Origin: JAFGUB01 sp050305515
GTDB lineage: Bacteria > Campylobacterota > Campylobacteria > Campylobacterales > Sulfurimonadaceae
Length of the DNA: 64,000 bases
Assembly (NCBI GenBank): GCA_050305515.1
Contig: JBNLFL010000006.1
Span: 1-64,000, forward strand
Direction: 5' to 3'
The position numbers and the translations under genes are program-made. Within the stretch, counting starts at the first letter, position 1. Each line of letters opens with the position of its first letter. The notes beneath the pieces were generated by a model. The model did not search any database, was not told where the DNA came from, and worked only from the letters and a program-made list of their open reading frames with translations. Shown one piece after another: positions 43,715 to 52,175 of this stretch.

Positions 43715-44194
43715 ATGGAAGAGGTATGGATGCGTGTTGACGAGTATGCCGATCTGACACGACTCGAAATGGGTGCAATTGAAGATCTGATCGAACGGGG
43801 CAAACTCAAGAGCAAAACCGAAAACGGTGTCGTCTATATCGATCCTTCCAAAGGAACTCAGGTTGTTGTTCCTGCGGAACTGCAGCAGATTCCCTCGGGA
43901 GCCGAGTTTATGGTGGGGCCGCAGTTTGTCGAAAGGACGATCGGAACCATCATCAATCTGCATGAAAAAGTTCTTGGTGCGAAAGACGAGACAATAGAGT
44001 CGATCCGCAGCGAGAACCTCTTTCTCAAAGAGGCGCTTTCATCTTTGCAGGAGCTTTATGAAGAGGACCGCCGCACCATTGAAACGCTGACGGAGCAGCT
44101 GAAGCTTTCGCAAAAAGAGGTCGAGTTCATGCGCCGGAAATACAAACTGATGTGGGGCAAGGTCGTCGAAGGTTTCGGCGAAGGCAAAGAGTGA
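43715..44194 (+). CDS. Coiled-coil protein with N-terminal helix-turn-helix-like region (DUF3972-like)
   Basis: A 159-residue protein. Residues 1-60 look like a small MerR/excisionase-like winged fold (VDEYADLTRLEMGAIEDLIE then GVVYIDPSK). Residues about 80-150 form a long coiled coil (SLQELYEEDRRTIETLTEQL). Similar proteins in Campylobacterota are annotated DUF3972; I cannot confirm membership. It lies between purE and the DUF89 gene, overlapping the latter by 4 bp, so it is co-translated. Confidence 0.7.
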   Translation: MEEVWMRVDEYADLTRLEMGAIEDLIERGKLKSKTENGVVYIDPSKGTQVVVPAELQQIPSGAEFMVGPQFVERTIGTIINLHEKVLGAKDETIESIRSENLFLKEALSSLQELYEEDRRTIETLTEQLKLSQKEVEFMRRKYKLMWGKVVEGFGEGKE

Positions 44195-45048
44195 AAATCG
44201 ACGCGGCCTGCGTCGGCTGCATCGTAACCCAGTGCGGGCGAGTTGCGGACGCCATTCATGCTGACGCCACGCTGCGCGAAAAAATTCTTTCTCATGTCAA
44301 CCGCGCTGCAACACACTTTGATTTTTCAAAAACCCCTCCCGAAGTGGCTACCGATGTTTACGAAGCAATGGCGGAAATGGCGCAGATGCGTGACCTGTAT
44401 GCCGAGCAGAAAGCCCACGCGACACAGCGCGCGGCACTCTTTATGCCCATGTTGCAAGAGACCATCAAAAATGCCGATGATCCGCTGCTGACACTCTTAA
44501 AAGTAGCCGTTGCCGGCAATGTGATCGATCTGGCGGCGGAGGTGAGTTTTGATCTTGAAGAGGAGCTCTCAAAGCTTTTTCATACCGATTTTTCCATTGA
44601 TGATTCACGCCTGCTGGACGAGAAACTCGCAGCGGCGCAGACGCTACTTTACATTGGGGACAATGTCGGCGAACATCTCTTTGACTACCTTGCCATAGAA
44701 GCGCTGCAACGGCTTTATCCCGCTTTACATGTAAGCTACATGGTACGCGGCAATCCGATCATCAATGATGTGACGCTCAAGGAAGCCAGAGAAGTGGGGT
44801 TTGACGCACTCTGTTCACTCGTTGACAGTGGCGTCAACACCCCTGGATTTGTTTACGAACGTGCGACAAAGGAGGCTCGGGAACTTTTTGACACTGCCGA
44901 TGTCGTCATGACCAAAGGGATGGGCAATTACGAATGCCTCTCTCCCTCTCCCCGAACCTCGCTGCTCTATCTGCTGAAAGTCAAATGCGGCGTTGTCGCC
45001 GCGTCACTCCAGCGCAATATCGGTGATATCATCTGCAAGATGGTGTAG
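44191..45048 (+). CDS. DUF89-family metal-dependent damage-control phosphatase
   Basis: A 285-residue protein starting with GTG that overlaps the preceding stop by 4 bp. Family motifs: the N-terminal Cys pair ACVGCIVTQC, VAGNVIDLA near residue 107, YIGDNVGEHLFDY near 154 (metal-binding Asp and Asn), VRGNPIINDVT near 188 and VMTKGMGNYECL near 240. DUF89 enzymes remove phosphate from damaged or side-product metabolites such as fructose-1-phosphate or pantetheine derivatives. The subfamily with an N-terminal Cys pair is the short bacterial/archaeal type. A palindrome copy encodes Leu-His-Val. Confidence 0.87.
   Translation: MKIDAACVGCIVTQCGRVADAIHADATLREKILSHVNRAATHFDFSKTPPEVATDVYEAMAEMAQMRDLYAEQKAHATQRAALFMPMLQETIKNADDPLLTLLKVAVAGNVIDLAAEVSFDLEEELSKLFHTDFSIDDSRLLDEKLAAAQTLLYIGDNVGEHLFDYLAIEALQRLYPALHVSYMVRGNPIINDVTLKEAREVGFDALCSLVDSGVNTPGFVYERATKEARELFDTADVVMTKGMGNYECLSPSPRTSLLYLLKVKCGVVAASLQRNIGDIICKMV
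44725..44734. repeat. TTACATGTAA palindrome inside DUF89 gene
   Basis: Coding copy read as Leu-His-Val. Confidence 0.95.
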
Positions 45049-45055
45049 CAACGCT

Positions 45056-45379
45056 TCACCTGTGGTGACGCTCCTGCCAGAGTCGCATTATTTCGGTTGT
45101 GTCCGGTGTGCCGATGCTGCGGCGTTTTCGCTGCGGATCATACGGAATCCCCGAGCGTACCAGATCGCTATCTCTGATAACGGCGTACTCAAACGTCGCA
45201 CTCTTTTTGTTAAAGATCAATGCCGTCCCGTCGGTTGTCTCAACCCAGTGCATGAAAGCGTCTCCTTTGAGCCGTCCTTCAAATGTGCTGCCGTCGCTTT
45301 GGGTGAAGGTTTGCAGGACGCTGCGCGTGGCGGTAGCCTGCAGCGAAAGCGAAAACAGAAGCAGTAAGAACCATCGCAT
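45056..45379 (-). CDS. Secreted M6-protease prodomain-like protein
   Basis: A 107-residue exported protein (signal peptide MRWFLLLLFSLSLQATA). The segment GSTFEGRLKGDAFMHWVETT and the following ALIFNKKSATFEYAVIRD match the prodomain motif normally fused N-terminally to M6/immune-inhibitor-A proteases (G.efl.W.e..dG....d..g...Ya). Here it is a separate gene. Its ATG overlaps the stop of the M6 protease (TGATG), so the two are translated together. It probably acts in trans as inhibitor or folding chaperone; this is inference. Confidence 0.78.
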   Translation of the reverse strand: MRWFLLLLFSLSLQATATRSVLQTFTQSDGSTFEGRLKGDAFMHWVETTDGTALIFNKKSATFEYAVIRDSDLVRSGIPYDPQRKRRSIGTPDTTEIMRLWQERHHR

Positions 45380-46719
45380 CAGAACTCCTTTTGAATATCA
45401 AACGTTATGACACTGCCGCGCCCTGAGATGTTTTTGAGCAGGAAGCCGTCACCACTGTAGCTGCCTTTGTTCTCTGAGTAGAAAAGGTTTCTTTCATGAC
45501 CGCGCGCGAGGGGTGTCTCATCGAGTTTGAGACTGTTGATTGGAATCGTGGCTTCAACCAGATCAAGCCCTTTATTTAAAGGATCGGCATTAACCGTGTT
45601 GCTGGACCAGTGTGCGTGGAGGATGCTTTCATCGACGTACCAGAGCGCCATGCCGCCTTTGAAGAGACCGTCTATGGCAAAGAGCCCCTGATCATAGCCG
45701 CTGTTGTTGCGGTTTTCCATCAGGTAGTAGTGATCGGCATCGATGGGGTATTTGAAAACATTGAAGGTATCGGCGGCACTCTCATGAAGGTTTACATGTA
45801 AAGAGGTGTCGGTTCCTGGTTCCTGCGGCGTGATCCAGCCGTTTTCAATTTTGCTCCAGGCGCAAAAATGTACCGGCGAGGAACCTTCAATGGTTCCGAA
45901 AATCTCATGCGTTCCCCACATGCCCGCTCCCATGAGGCCAAAGTAACCGATGCCCGCAGAATCGGGCTCCGCCGTAGGTGTTGTATCGTAAAGATCGGGC
46001 AGATCGAATGCGGCGTGTCCCAGTTCATGAGCGATGATGCCGATGGTGGCATCGCGCTTGTTGTCATGATGACGCTCTCCGAAGACGGCGTAATTCCCTT
46101 TATGCGAGCATCCCATCAGGGAGACACGGTCAAGGTAGGCGACATTGATGCCGGTCGTACAGTAGGTGTGTGCGAAGACACCCGGAAGCGTACTGACACC
46201 ATAAGCCTCTTCGTTGCCTGCAACGATGAAGATGATCAGCAGCTCGGCTGATGAGATGGCGCCGTTACCGTCACGATCATACGCCGCATAGTCAATAAAA
46301 GGATCGGCCTGAGTCAGTGCCGCGACAAAATCGGGATGCAGCGCTCCAAAATTATTCCCCGGATCGGGATGCTCTTTATCGAGTGTTACCGTGACGATAC
46401 CGTCATCTGAAATCTCCTGAGTTTCATGTATGGGGGCAAACCGAAACCGACCGAGCGAGTTTTGCAGATAGAAATTGTTGAGATCGCCTTCGGTGTTTCC
46501 GAAGATTTTTTCGCTCCAGAGCGAGACATCATTGGTAAATGCGATGTTGTTGTAATTGATGCGGATGACTAACAGCGGTTGCACAGTTGATGCGATTGAA
46601 GAGACACTGCTGCTTTGTGCCGATGAGCTTGAAGAACCGGTGTCGGTTGCGCCATTTGAGGAACTGCCGCCGCATCCTAAAAACCACACTGCCAAGACGA
46701 TTGCGATCCATACTTTCAT
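45379..46719 (-). CDS. M6-family metalloprotease lipoprotein
   Basis: About 446 residues from ATG 46719. The lipobox is FLGC followed by a Ser-rich linker (residues about 22-48), so the protein is surface- or periplasm-anchored. The catalytic motif is HELGHAAFDLPDLYD (HExxHxxxxxD zinc site). An EF-hand-like loop DRDGNGAISSAELL lies upstream of it. The usual N-terminal prodomain is missing and is encoded just downstream as a separate gene. A TTACATGTAA copy encodes Leu-His-Val. Confidence 0.9.
   Translation of the reverse strand: MKVWIAIVLAVWFLGCGGSSSNGATDTGSSSSSAQSSSVSSIASTVQPLLVIRINYNNIAFTNDVSLWSEKIFGNTEGDLNNFYLQNSLGRFRFAPIHETQEISDDGIVTVTLDKEHPDPGNNFGALHPDFVAALTQADPFIDYAAYDRDGNGAISSAELLIIFIVAGNEEAYGVSTLPGVFAHTYCTTGINVAYLDRVSLMGCSHKGNYAVFGERHHDNKRDATIGIIAHELGHAAFDLPDLYDTTPTAEPDSAGIGYFGLMGAGMWGTHEIFGTIEGSSPVHFCAWSKIENGWITPQEPGTDTSLHVNLHESAADTFNVFKYPIDADHYYLMENRNNSGYDQGLFAIDGLFKGGMALWYVDESILHAHWSSNTVNADPLNKGLDLVEATIPINSLKLDETPLARGHERNLFYSENKGSYSGDGFLLKNISGRGSVITFDIQKEF
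45792..45801. repeat. TTACATGTAA palindrome inside M6 protease gene
   Basis: Coding copy read on the minus strand as Leu-His-Val. Confidence 0.95.
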
Positions 46720-46772
46720 AACGCGGAGTATATCCAAAAGCGGCAGACAGTTTCCAAACAGAGACCCTTTGG

Positions 46773-46778
46773 TATAAT
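46773..46778 (+). promoter_or_regulatory. -10 box (TATAAT) of glyQ
   Basis: Consensus TATAAT, 11 bp before a TTACATGTAA palindrome and 34 bp before the glyQ ATG. Confidence 0.6.
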
Positions 46779-46789
46779 GGCGCAATTTT

Positions 46790-46799
46790 TTACATGTAA
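46790..46799. repeat. TTACATGTAA palindrome in glyQ leader
   Basis: Perfect copy followed by AGAG, so the combined AAAGAG can serve as Shine-Dalgarno for glyQ. Confidence 0.95.
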
Positions 46800-46812
46800 A
46801 GAGTCTCTTATT

Positions 46813-47694
46813 ATGTTGACCTTCAGTGATCTGCTACTCAAACTTCAAATTTTCTGGAAAGAGCAGGGGTGCAATATTGTGCAGCCCTACGACATCCCCG
46901 CGGGTGCCGGAACCTTCCATCCCGCCACATTTTTACGTTCACTCGACTCACAGCCGTGGTCGGTGGCCTATGTTGCTCCCTCACGCCGTCCGACAGACGG
47001 GCGTTACGGTGAAAACCCCAACCGCCTCGGGAGCTACTATCAGTTTCAGGTGCTCATCAAGCCCAGTCCCGAGAACATTCAGGAACTCTATTTAAAAAGT
47101 CTGGAGTATCTGGGGCTGAATCTGGCCGAGCATGACATCCGTTTCGTCGAGGACAACTGGGAGTCTCCGACGCTGGGTGCCTGGGGTCTGGGCTGGGAAG
47201 TGTGGCTCAACGGCATGGAGGTGACGCAGTTCACCTATTTCCAGCAGGTCGGAGGCGTCGCCTGTGATCCGGTGGCCGTTGAGATCACCTACGGTACGGA
47301 ACGTCTGGCCATGTACCTGCAGGGTGTCGATACGGTTTTTGATATTGTCTGGGGTGAAAACGCTTTTGGCAAAACACTCTACCGCGATATTCACAAAGAG
47401 GGCGAGATCGAGTTTTCAAAATACAATTTTGAAATCGCCGATACGGCGCTGCTCTTTTCGGAGTTTGAATCGAAAGCGGCCGAATGTGCCCGTACCCTTG
47501 AAGCCGGTTTGCCGTTACCGGCGTATGATCTCTGCATGGCGGCGTCGCATACGTTTAACACGCTTGATGCCAGAAAGGCCATCAGCCAGACCGAACGCGC
47601 CAACTACATTCTCAAAATCCGTGACCTTGCCAAAGGGTGTGCGGAACTCTACAAAGCACAGGAAGAAGATCGCCTCAAACGCGTCCGCTCCTGA
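46813..47694 (+). CDS. glyQ: Glycyl-tRNA synthetase alpha subunit
   Basis: A 293-residue alpha subunit of the alpha2beta2 bacterial GlyRS. The start at 46813 (MLTFSDLLLKLQIFWKEQGC) matches the family N-terminus. Motifs are VQPYDIPAGAGTFHPATFLR near residue 22, the RRPTDGRYGENPNRLGSYYQ motif 2 region, and YGTERLAMYLQGVDTVFDI near 157. It charges tRNA-Gly together with GlyS; glyS is not in this window. Its promoter has the same -10/palindrome/Shine-Dalgarno layout as alaS. Confidence 0.97.
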   Translation: MLTFSDLLLKLQIFWKEQGCNIVQPYDIPAGAGTFHPATFLRSLDSQPWSVAYVAPSRRPTDGRYGENPNRLGSYYQFQVLIKPSPENIQELYLKSLEYLGLNLAEHDIRFVEDNWESPTLGAWGLGWEVWLNGMEVTQFTYFQQVGGVACDPVAVEITYGTERLAMYLQGVDTVFDIVWGENAFGKTLYRDIHKEGEIEFSKYNFEIADTALLFSEFESKAAECARTLEAGLPLPAYDLCMAASHTFNTLDARKAISQTERANYILKIRDLAKGCAELYKAQEEDRLKRVRS

Positions 47695-47791
47695 TCGCGC
47701 CACGAGCGGTGCCGGAGCGAAAAAATCACACATGCGGCATCGCCTGAAATCATGAATTTTCATAAAATTAATCTGATACATACAGTTTCGA

Positions 47792-47797
47792 TACAAT
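47792..47797 (+). promoter_or_regulatory. -10 box (TACAAT) 6 bp before recD2 ATG
   Basis: GATACAATAGTGCC-ATG with no Shine-Dalgarno. The same arrangement (GATACAATAGTTACC-ATG) precedes the response regulator at 53.8 kb. Suggests leaderless transcription. Confidence 0.5.
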
Positions 47798-47803
47798 AGT
47801 GCC

Positions 47804-50044
47804 ATGCAAACGGTAATCGGTCAGATTGAGCGCATTGTTTTTGAAGAGAACGGGTTTCTCATTGCCCTGCTTAAGGGCGGCGAGAAGGTTCGCGGCACCT
47901 ATTATGAGAGCGATGCGGAGAATCTTGTCGATACCGCCGTCACCCTCAAAGGCAGTTACGAAGAGCACCCCAAATATGGCCGTATATTCGCCTTTGAATC
48001 GTTACATGTAAACCAGAATGAACTCTTTTTCTTTCTCAATCGCGTCATCAAAGGGCTCAGCCGCAAACTCACGGCCGATCTGATCGAACAGTACGGCGAA
48101 GCGGGACTCATCGATATTCTCGATCATGACATCGAAAAACTGCTGGGTCACAAGGGGATCAAGAAAAAACGCCTGAACCAGATTCAGGAGAGCTGGAAGC
48201 AGTTTCGTTCGTTACGGAAACTGGGAGAGTTCCTGATGCCGCTGGGGGTGACGCCAACGCTGTTAAGCACCATTGCGAACGCCATGAAAGAGGTGCGCGA
48301 GCCCCAGAAGCAGATTGAAGAAAATCCCTACGTATTGACCTCCATCAGCGGCATCGGTTTCAAACGTGCCGACGAGATCGCTTTAAAACTCGGCGTCGGG
48401 CTAAAAAGCGAACGCCGTATCGGCGCGGCGATGGATGATCTGCTGTTGCAGCTGAGCGAACAGGAGGGAAACTCCGCAGTTGCTAAAAAAGATCTCTATT
48501 CCAAACTCGATGCGGTGCTGGAGTTTTACGGCGAAGACGCGCTGTATGAACAGGTTCTGCTCGATCGCATCAATGAAGGCAGCATCAAACAGTTTGCTTC
48601 GGGCCTTCTGGCACCCCAGCGTCTGTATGAAGCTGAGAGCTTTCTCTTCGAGACGTTTACGCGCCGCGCCAAAGCGATGCAGCCGGTTATCGAGAACGAT
48701 CTCGACGCTTTTTTGCAGATGTTCGATTTTTCGCTCGGAGCGCAGCAGCGCGAAGCACTTGAAGCTATCAACGAAGGTGCGAGTCTGCTCTTTTTAGTCG
48801 GCTATGCCGGAACGGGAAAAAGCACTACTGCGCGTGCGCTGCTGCAGCTTCTCAATCGCCGCTATCATGAAAAAGAGATCATCACCTGCGCGCTAAGCGG
48901 AATTGCCTCGCAGCGTATCGGGGAGCGAAGCGGGTATGAGAGCGCTACCATCCAGAGTCTGCTGGTAAAGTTTGAAGATCGCGACGCCATGCCCTATAAA
49001 GTGGTGCTTATCGATGAGGCATCGATGATCAACTCCATGCTTTTTGCGCGACTTATGGCAAAGATCGACCGCGATGCCGTCGTGATCGTCGTGGGTGACG
49101 ATGCGCAGTTACCTCCCATCGGCGCCGGAGACGTGCTTAGCGATGTCCTGCAGCTCTCACTCGCGCGCAGCGTGAAACTCACGGAGATCTACCGCCAGAG
49201 CGACGATCAGGCCATTGCTTCTATTGCCAATGCCATCCGACAGGGCGAAGTCCCCCGGTACGATGGAGCCTATGAAGATTTTCATTTTATTCCGGTGGCG
49301 ATCGAGGGCTATTATCAGCGCAAAAACACGCTCTGTGCATCGGAACTTACCCAGCTGCGCGAACACAACTCACAGGCCATCCTCTCGCAAATCGCCGAGA
49401 AGTCTTTGCAGATTATTCCGCTCTCGCGAGAGCTTCTCAAAAATCGTGACATTGCCGCATATCTGGGAAGTTATCAGGTGATAACACCGATGCGCGGCGG
49501 GACGCTGGGCGTTGAGAATCTCAACCGCGTACTTCAGGAGTATTTCAACCCCTCGCAGCCGAGTCATTTTGTCAAAAAAGAGGTGGGCTACCGGCTGTGG
49601 GACAAAGTGGTCCATATAAAAAATGAAAATCTTCCGAGTTTTACCACCGAAGCGTTTAAAAATGGGGAAGAGGCACAGGAACGACGCATTTTTAACGGCA
49701 TGATCGGTCTGCTTTTCCGCATTGATGCCGAGGCGGGAGAGTCGTATGTGGTCTATCCTACCGAAGGTATCGTCGTGCGTTACGACACTGCCCAAATGCA
49801 TACGCATCTGAGTCTTGCCTATGCCCTGACGATCCACAAGGTACAGGGGATGGAGTATGAGCGCGTTGTGATGCCGATGAGTTTTTCCCACTTTATCATG
49901 CATAATACCAAACTGCTCTACACCGCGATTACCCGGGCGAAAAAAGAGTGTTTCATCATTGGTGAGCCGCTCGCTTTCGAGAGTGCCTGCCGCAAACGCG
50001 ATGCGACGCGGCGTATGACCGTAATGCAGGAGTTGGGAAAATGA
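47804..50044 (+). CDS. recD2: RecD2-type ATP-dependent DNA helicase
   Basis: A 746-residue SF1B helicase. The N-terminal OB-like and helix-hairpin-helix region (about 1-190; VLTSISGIGFKRADEIALKL) precedes the motor. Motif I is FLVGYAGTGKSTTARALLQL, motif II VVLIDEASMIN, motif III VVGDDAQLPPIGAGDVLSD, and motif V/VI LAYALTIHKVQGMEYERVV and LLYTAITRAKKE. RecD2 proteins act without RecBC and unwind 5' to 3'. The next gene overlaps by 4 bp. A palindrome copy encodes Leu-His-Val near residue 67. Confidence 0.92.
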   Translation: MQTVIGQIERIVFEENGFLIALLKGGEKVRGTYYESDAENLVDTAVTLKGSYEEHPKYGRIFAFESLHVNQNELFFFLNRVIKGLSRKLTADLIEQYGEAGLIDILDHDIEKLLGHKGIKKKRLNQIQESWKQFRSLRKLGEFLMPLGVTPTLLSTIANAMKEVREPQKQIEENPYVLTSISGIGFKRADEIALKLGVGLKSERRIGAAMDDLLLQLSEQEGNSAVAKKDLYSKLDAVLEFYGEDALYEQVLLDRINEGSIKQFASGLLAPQRLYEAESFLFETFTRRAKAMQPVIENDLDAFLQMFDFSLGAQQREALEAINEGASLLFLVGYAGTGKSTTARALLQLLNRRYHEKEIITCALSGIASQRIGERSGYESATIQSLLVKFEDRDAMPYKVVLIDEASMINSMLFARLMAKIDRDAVVIVVGDDAQLPPIGAGDVLSDVLQLSLARSVKLTEIYRQSDDQAIASIANAIRQGEVPRYDGAYEDFHFIPVAIEGYYQRKNTLCASELTQLREHNSQAILSQIAEKSLQIIPLSRELLKNRDIAAYLGSYQVITPMRGGTLGVENLNRVLQEYFNPSQPSHFVKKEVGYRLWDKVVHIKNENLPSFTTEAFKNGEEAQERRIFNGMIGLLFRIDAEAGESYVVYPTEGIVVRYDTAQMHTHLSLAYALTIHKVQGMEYERVVMPMSFSHFIMHNTKLLYTAITRAKKECFIIGEPLAFESACRKRDATRRMTVMQELGK
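48002..48011. repeat. TTACATGTAA palindrome inside recD2
   Basis: Coding copy read as Leu-His-Val. Confidence 0.95.
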
Positions 50045-50772
50045 TACGTTTGGGACTGATGTTGGTATTTTTAACACTCTCACTGGGCGCATGGCCCGGT
50101 TTTTACGCTTTTCTCGGCGATTCCCTGTATGAGGATGCCCGTGGATACCGGGAGCTTCTGACCCTGGAGCCTTTTAAAGATGTTGAAGTACAAATTCGGC
50201 ATTTCACCGATCTGGCGGACCGTGCGCTCGAAGAAGGCGCCATGCTTGACGCCGGAAGCAAGTCGGTCCTGAGGATCAATTACATCAATACGCTGCGCCA
50301 GCTTGATAGTGAGCGTCAAAAGCTCCGGCAGCGTATTGAACCGATTCTTGACACCCTGCAGCGTCAGGGTCACTATGATGTACTTTCGCTGCTCACGGAC
50401 AACCCCTCTCCGTCGCTGCGACAATCCGCAGCGGTACTTTCAGCACAGCGGTTACGGCAAAGTACACTGCAAGATGGCACGCTTACGCTTGACGAGAGCT
50501 ACCGGAAACTCAAAGCACAATTACTGGAAACGCATTTACAGGGGGATGCCGCGGGATGTCTGAACGATTGTACTGCGGCACACTATTTTATGGTCGAGAT
50601 TGAAAAAGCCGATGCAACGCACCGATGCCAAAAGATTGCGCCATTGCTTGATCTGATGCAGAGTTATCTTGTCAGCGCGCGGAGTGTCTGCGAGCATAAC
50701 AACACGACCCTGGAAATGACGATGCAGTTTGCAGCGGGATACGACGGTTCACTGGTGCAAAACTGCCGTTGA
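50041..50772 (+). CDS. Exported hypothetical protein
   Basis: A 243-residue protein with a signal peptide (MIRLGLMLVFLTLSLGAWPG). The rest is mostly helical with a possible coiled region (about 75-120). Six or so Cys residues late in the sequence (CLNDCTAAHY, RCQKIAPL, SVCEHN, NCR) suggest disulfides in the periplasm. I do not recognise a family. It is coupled to recD2 by a 4-bp ATGA overlap and convergent with the L,D-transpeptidase gene with one base between. Confidence 0.65.
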   Translation: MIRLGLMLVFLTLSLGAWPGFYAFLGDSLYEDARGYRELLTLEPFKDVEVQIRHFTDLADRALEEGAMLDAGSKSVLRINYINTLRQLDSERQKLRQRIEPILDTLQRQGHYDVLSLLTDNPSPSLRQSAAVLSAQRLRQSTLQDGTLTLDESYRKLKAQLLETHLQGDAAGCLNDCTAAHYFMVEIEKADATHRCQKIAPLLDLMQSYLVSARSVCEHNNTTLEMTMQFAAGYDGSLVQNCR

Positions 50773-50773
50773 C

Positions 50774-51472
50774 TCAGGGACATACTACCCCCTGGTAACG
50801 TGAAGCGATCTCGCTGCAGGCGCATTTGGGAATCTGAATCAGCAGCGGTTCTTTCGAAGGGTCCAGCCATTGCATCAGCTTTTGCAGGATATCCCTCGGC
50901 ATTGTGGTACAGCCGGCAGTCGGTGCAGAGGCATTTTTCTCTACATGTAAGAAGATGCATGATCCCTCATTGGGGGTTCCCTCACGATTGTAGCCGACGA
51001 CAACCCCGAACTCATAGAGGGCATCGTCCCGGTGCATCCATTCAAAGCTCTTTGGCGGATGTTCGGGGTCGAGGATGACAATGCGGTTATAATCGGGATG
51101 CGCGGCGTCATCGACACAGATGCGTGTGGCGTCTGCCGGTATATAGGGCATTATCACCGGCAACGACTGCGCATATCCGAAAAGTGCAGTCAGAGGAAAA
51201 ATGCCTGCAGGCGCCCTGCCGTCTCCCTCTCTTTTTTGGATGGCCGGACACTGCGATGCCAAGGTGCTCTCCCGTGCCCATCCCAGACCGTTTCGTCCCA
51301 GATTCACCGGAAGATGCTTGCCTGAAGGAAGGTAATATCCCTTAATACGTTCGTAGCGCTGGAGTAAACCTTCGGAGCTGTTCATATCGTTGGCAACCAC
51401 CACAACAAGCTGTTCCGAGGCACAGAGCTGCCATACGCCAAAAGCTATCAGAAAAAACAGTCGAAAAAACAT
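50774..51472 (-). CDS. L,D-transpeptidase family protein (YkuD/YafK-like)
   Basis: A 232-residue exported protein (signal peptide MFFRLFFLIAFGVWQLCA). The YkuD active site is visible as the His in CIFLHVEKN and the Cys in SAPTAGCTTM, matching the HxxxxxxxxxGC arrangement of L,D-transpeptidases. EGDGRAPAGIFPLTALFGYA is the typical upstream loop. It would act on peptidoglycan (3-3 cross-links, anchoring or amidase-like cleavage); Helicobacter and Campylobacter relatives affect cell shape. The one-mismatch palindrome CTACATGTAA (50941-50950) encodes the Leu-His-Val next to the catalytic His. Confidence 0.86.
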   Translation of the reverse strand: MFFRLFFLIAFGVWQLCASEQLVVVVANDMNSSEGLLQRYERIKGYYLPSGKHLPVNLGRNGLGWARESTLASQCPAIQKREGDGRAPAGIFPLTALFGYAQSLPVIMPYIPADATRICVDDAAHPDYNRIVILDPEHPPKSFEWMHRDDALYEFGVVVGYNREGTPNEGSCIFLHVEKNASAPTAGCTTMPRDILQKLMQWLDPSKEPLLIQIPKCACSEIASRYQGVVCP

Positions 51473-51543
51473 CGCAGACTCTTTATATTGGTTTAAAGAT
51501 TACTATATTAGCATTGAGTATCTAAAGCGTCACAGGAGTTGTG

Positions 51544-52167
51544 GTGGGAATCAAAATCCGCAAGGCGGAATCAGCTGACAGCCGATTTGTAGCAGCAGCA
51601 ATGCTGGCAAGTTCCCGTTCGGGAAAAAAGGTGGGAGTTTTCGATCTCATCTTTGAAACTTCGGATAATGCGCAGTTGATTGAAAAGCTCAGCCAGCTGG
51701 CTTTGGCAACAACCAAAAGTCAGTGTCATTACAGTAATTTTCTGATAGCAGAAGAAGAGGGAAAGGCTGTAGGTGCACTATGCGGCTATGAGCCAAGAAT
51801 CGCCACCCATGAGATATTTTCCAAAGCACTTGATGAGGTCGGAGTTGATGAGGGATATCACGAACGCATTGCCGCGTATCTGCTCTGTCAGAGTGACATC
51901 GACCGTCAAACCTGGGTTCTTGACTACATGAATGTCGATGATAACGCCCATGAGCTCTCCGTGTTGAAAGAACTGGTACAAAAAAGCATGCTTACCGCGC
52001 GCCTCAAGGGGTACCGGAAAGTGCAGACCATGGTCGAGATCGGTTCAACCGAGACGGAACTCGTTTACGAAAAAATCGGCTTCAAATTCGTTGATGAAAA
52101 ACGCAGCGATTATTACTTTGAAGTTTTCGGGCGCAAGGGTATCATGCGTCTGGGCATGCAGCTTTAA
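51544..52167 (+). CDS. GNAT-family N-acetyltransferase
   Basis: About 207 residues with GNAT layout: N-terminal IKIRKAESADSRFVAAAMLA, a central strand (SNFLIAEEEGKAVGALCGYE), and the acetyl-CoA region with TWVLDYMNVDDNAHELSVLK and the C-terminal ETELVYEKIGFKFVDEKRSD typical of the last GNAT strands. The start codon is GTG at 51544 (AGGAG five bases upstream) or an adjacent GTG at 51541. Substrate unknown. It lies 8 bp before the NhaC-type gene. Confidence 0.85.
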   Translation: MGIKIRKAESADSRFVAAAMLASSRSGKKVGVFDLIFETSDNAQLIEKLSQLALATTKSQCHYSNFLIAEEEGKAVGALCGYEPRIATHEIFSKALDEVGVDEGYHERIAAYLLCQSDIDRQTWVLDYMNVDDNAHELSVLKELVQKSMLTARLKGYRKVQTMVEIGSTETELVYEKIGFKFVDEKRSDYYFEVFGRKGIMRLGMQL

Positions 52168-52175
52168 GAACTTTT

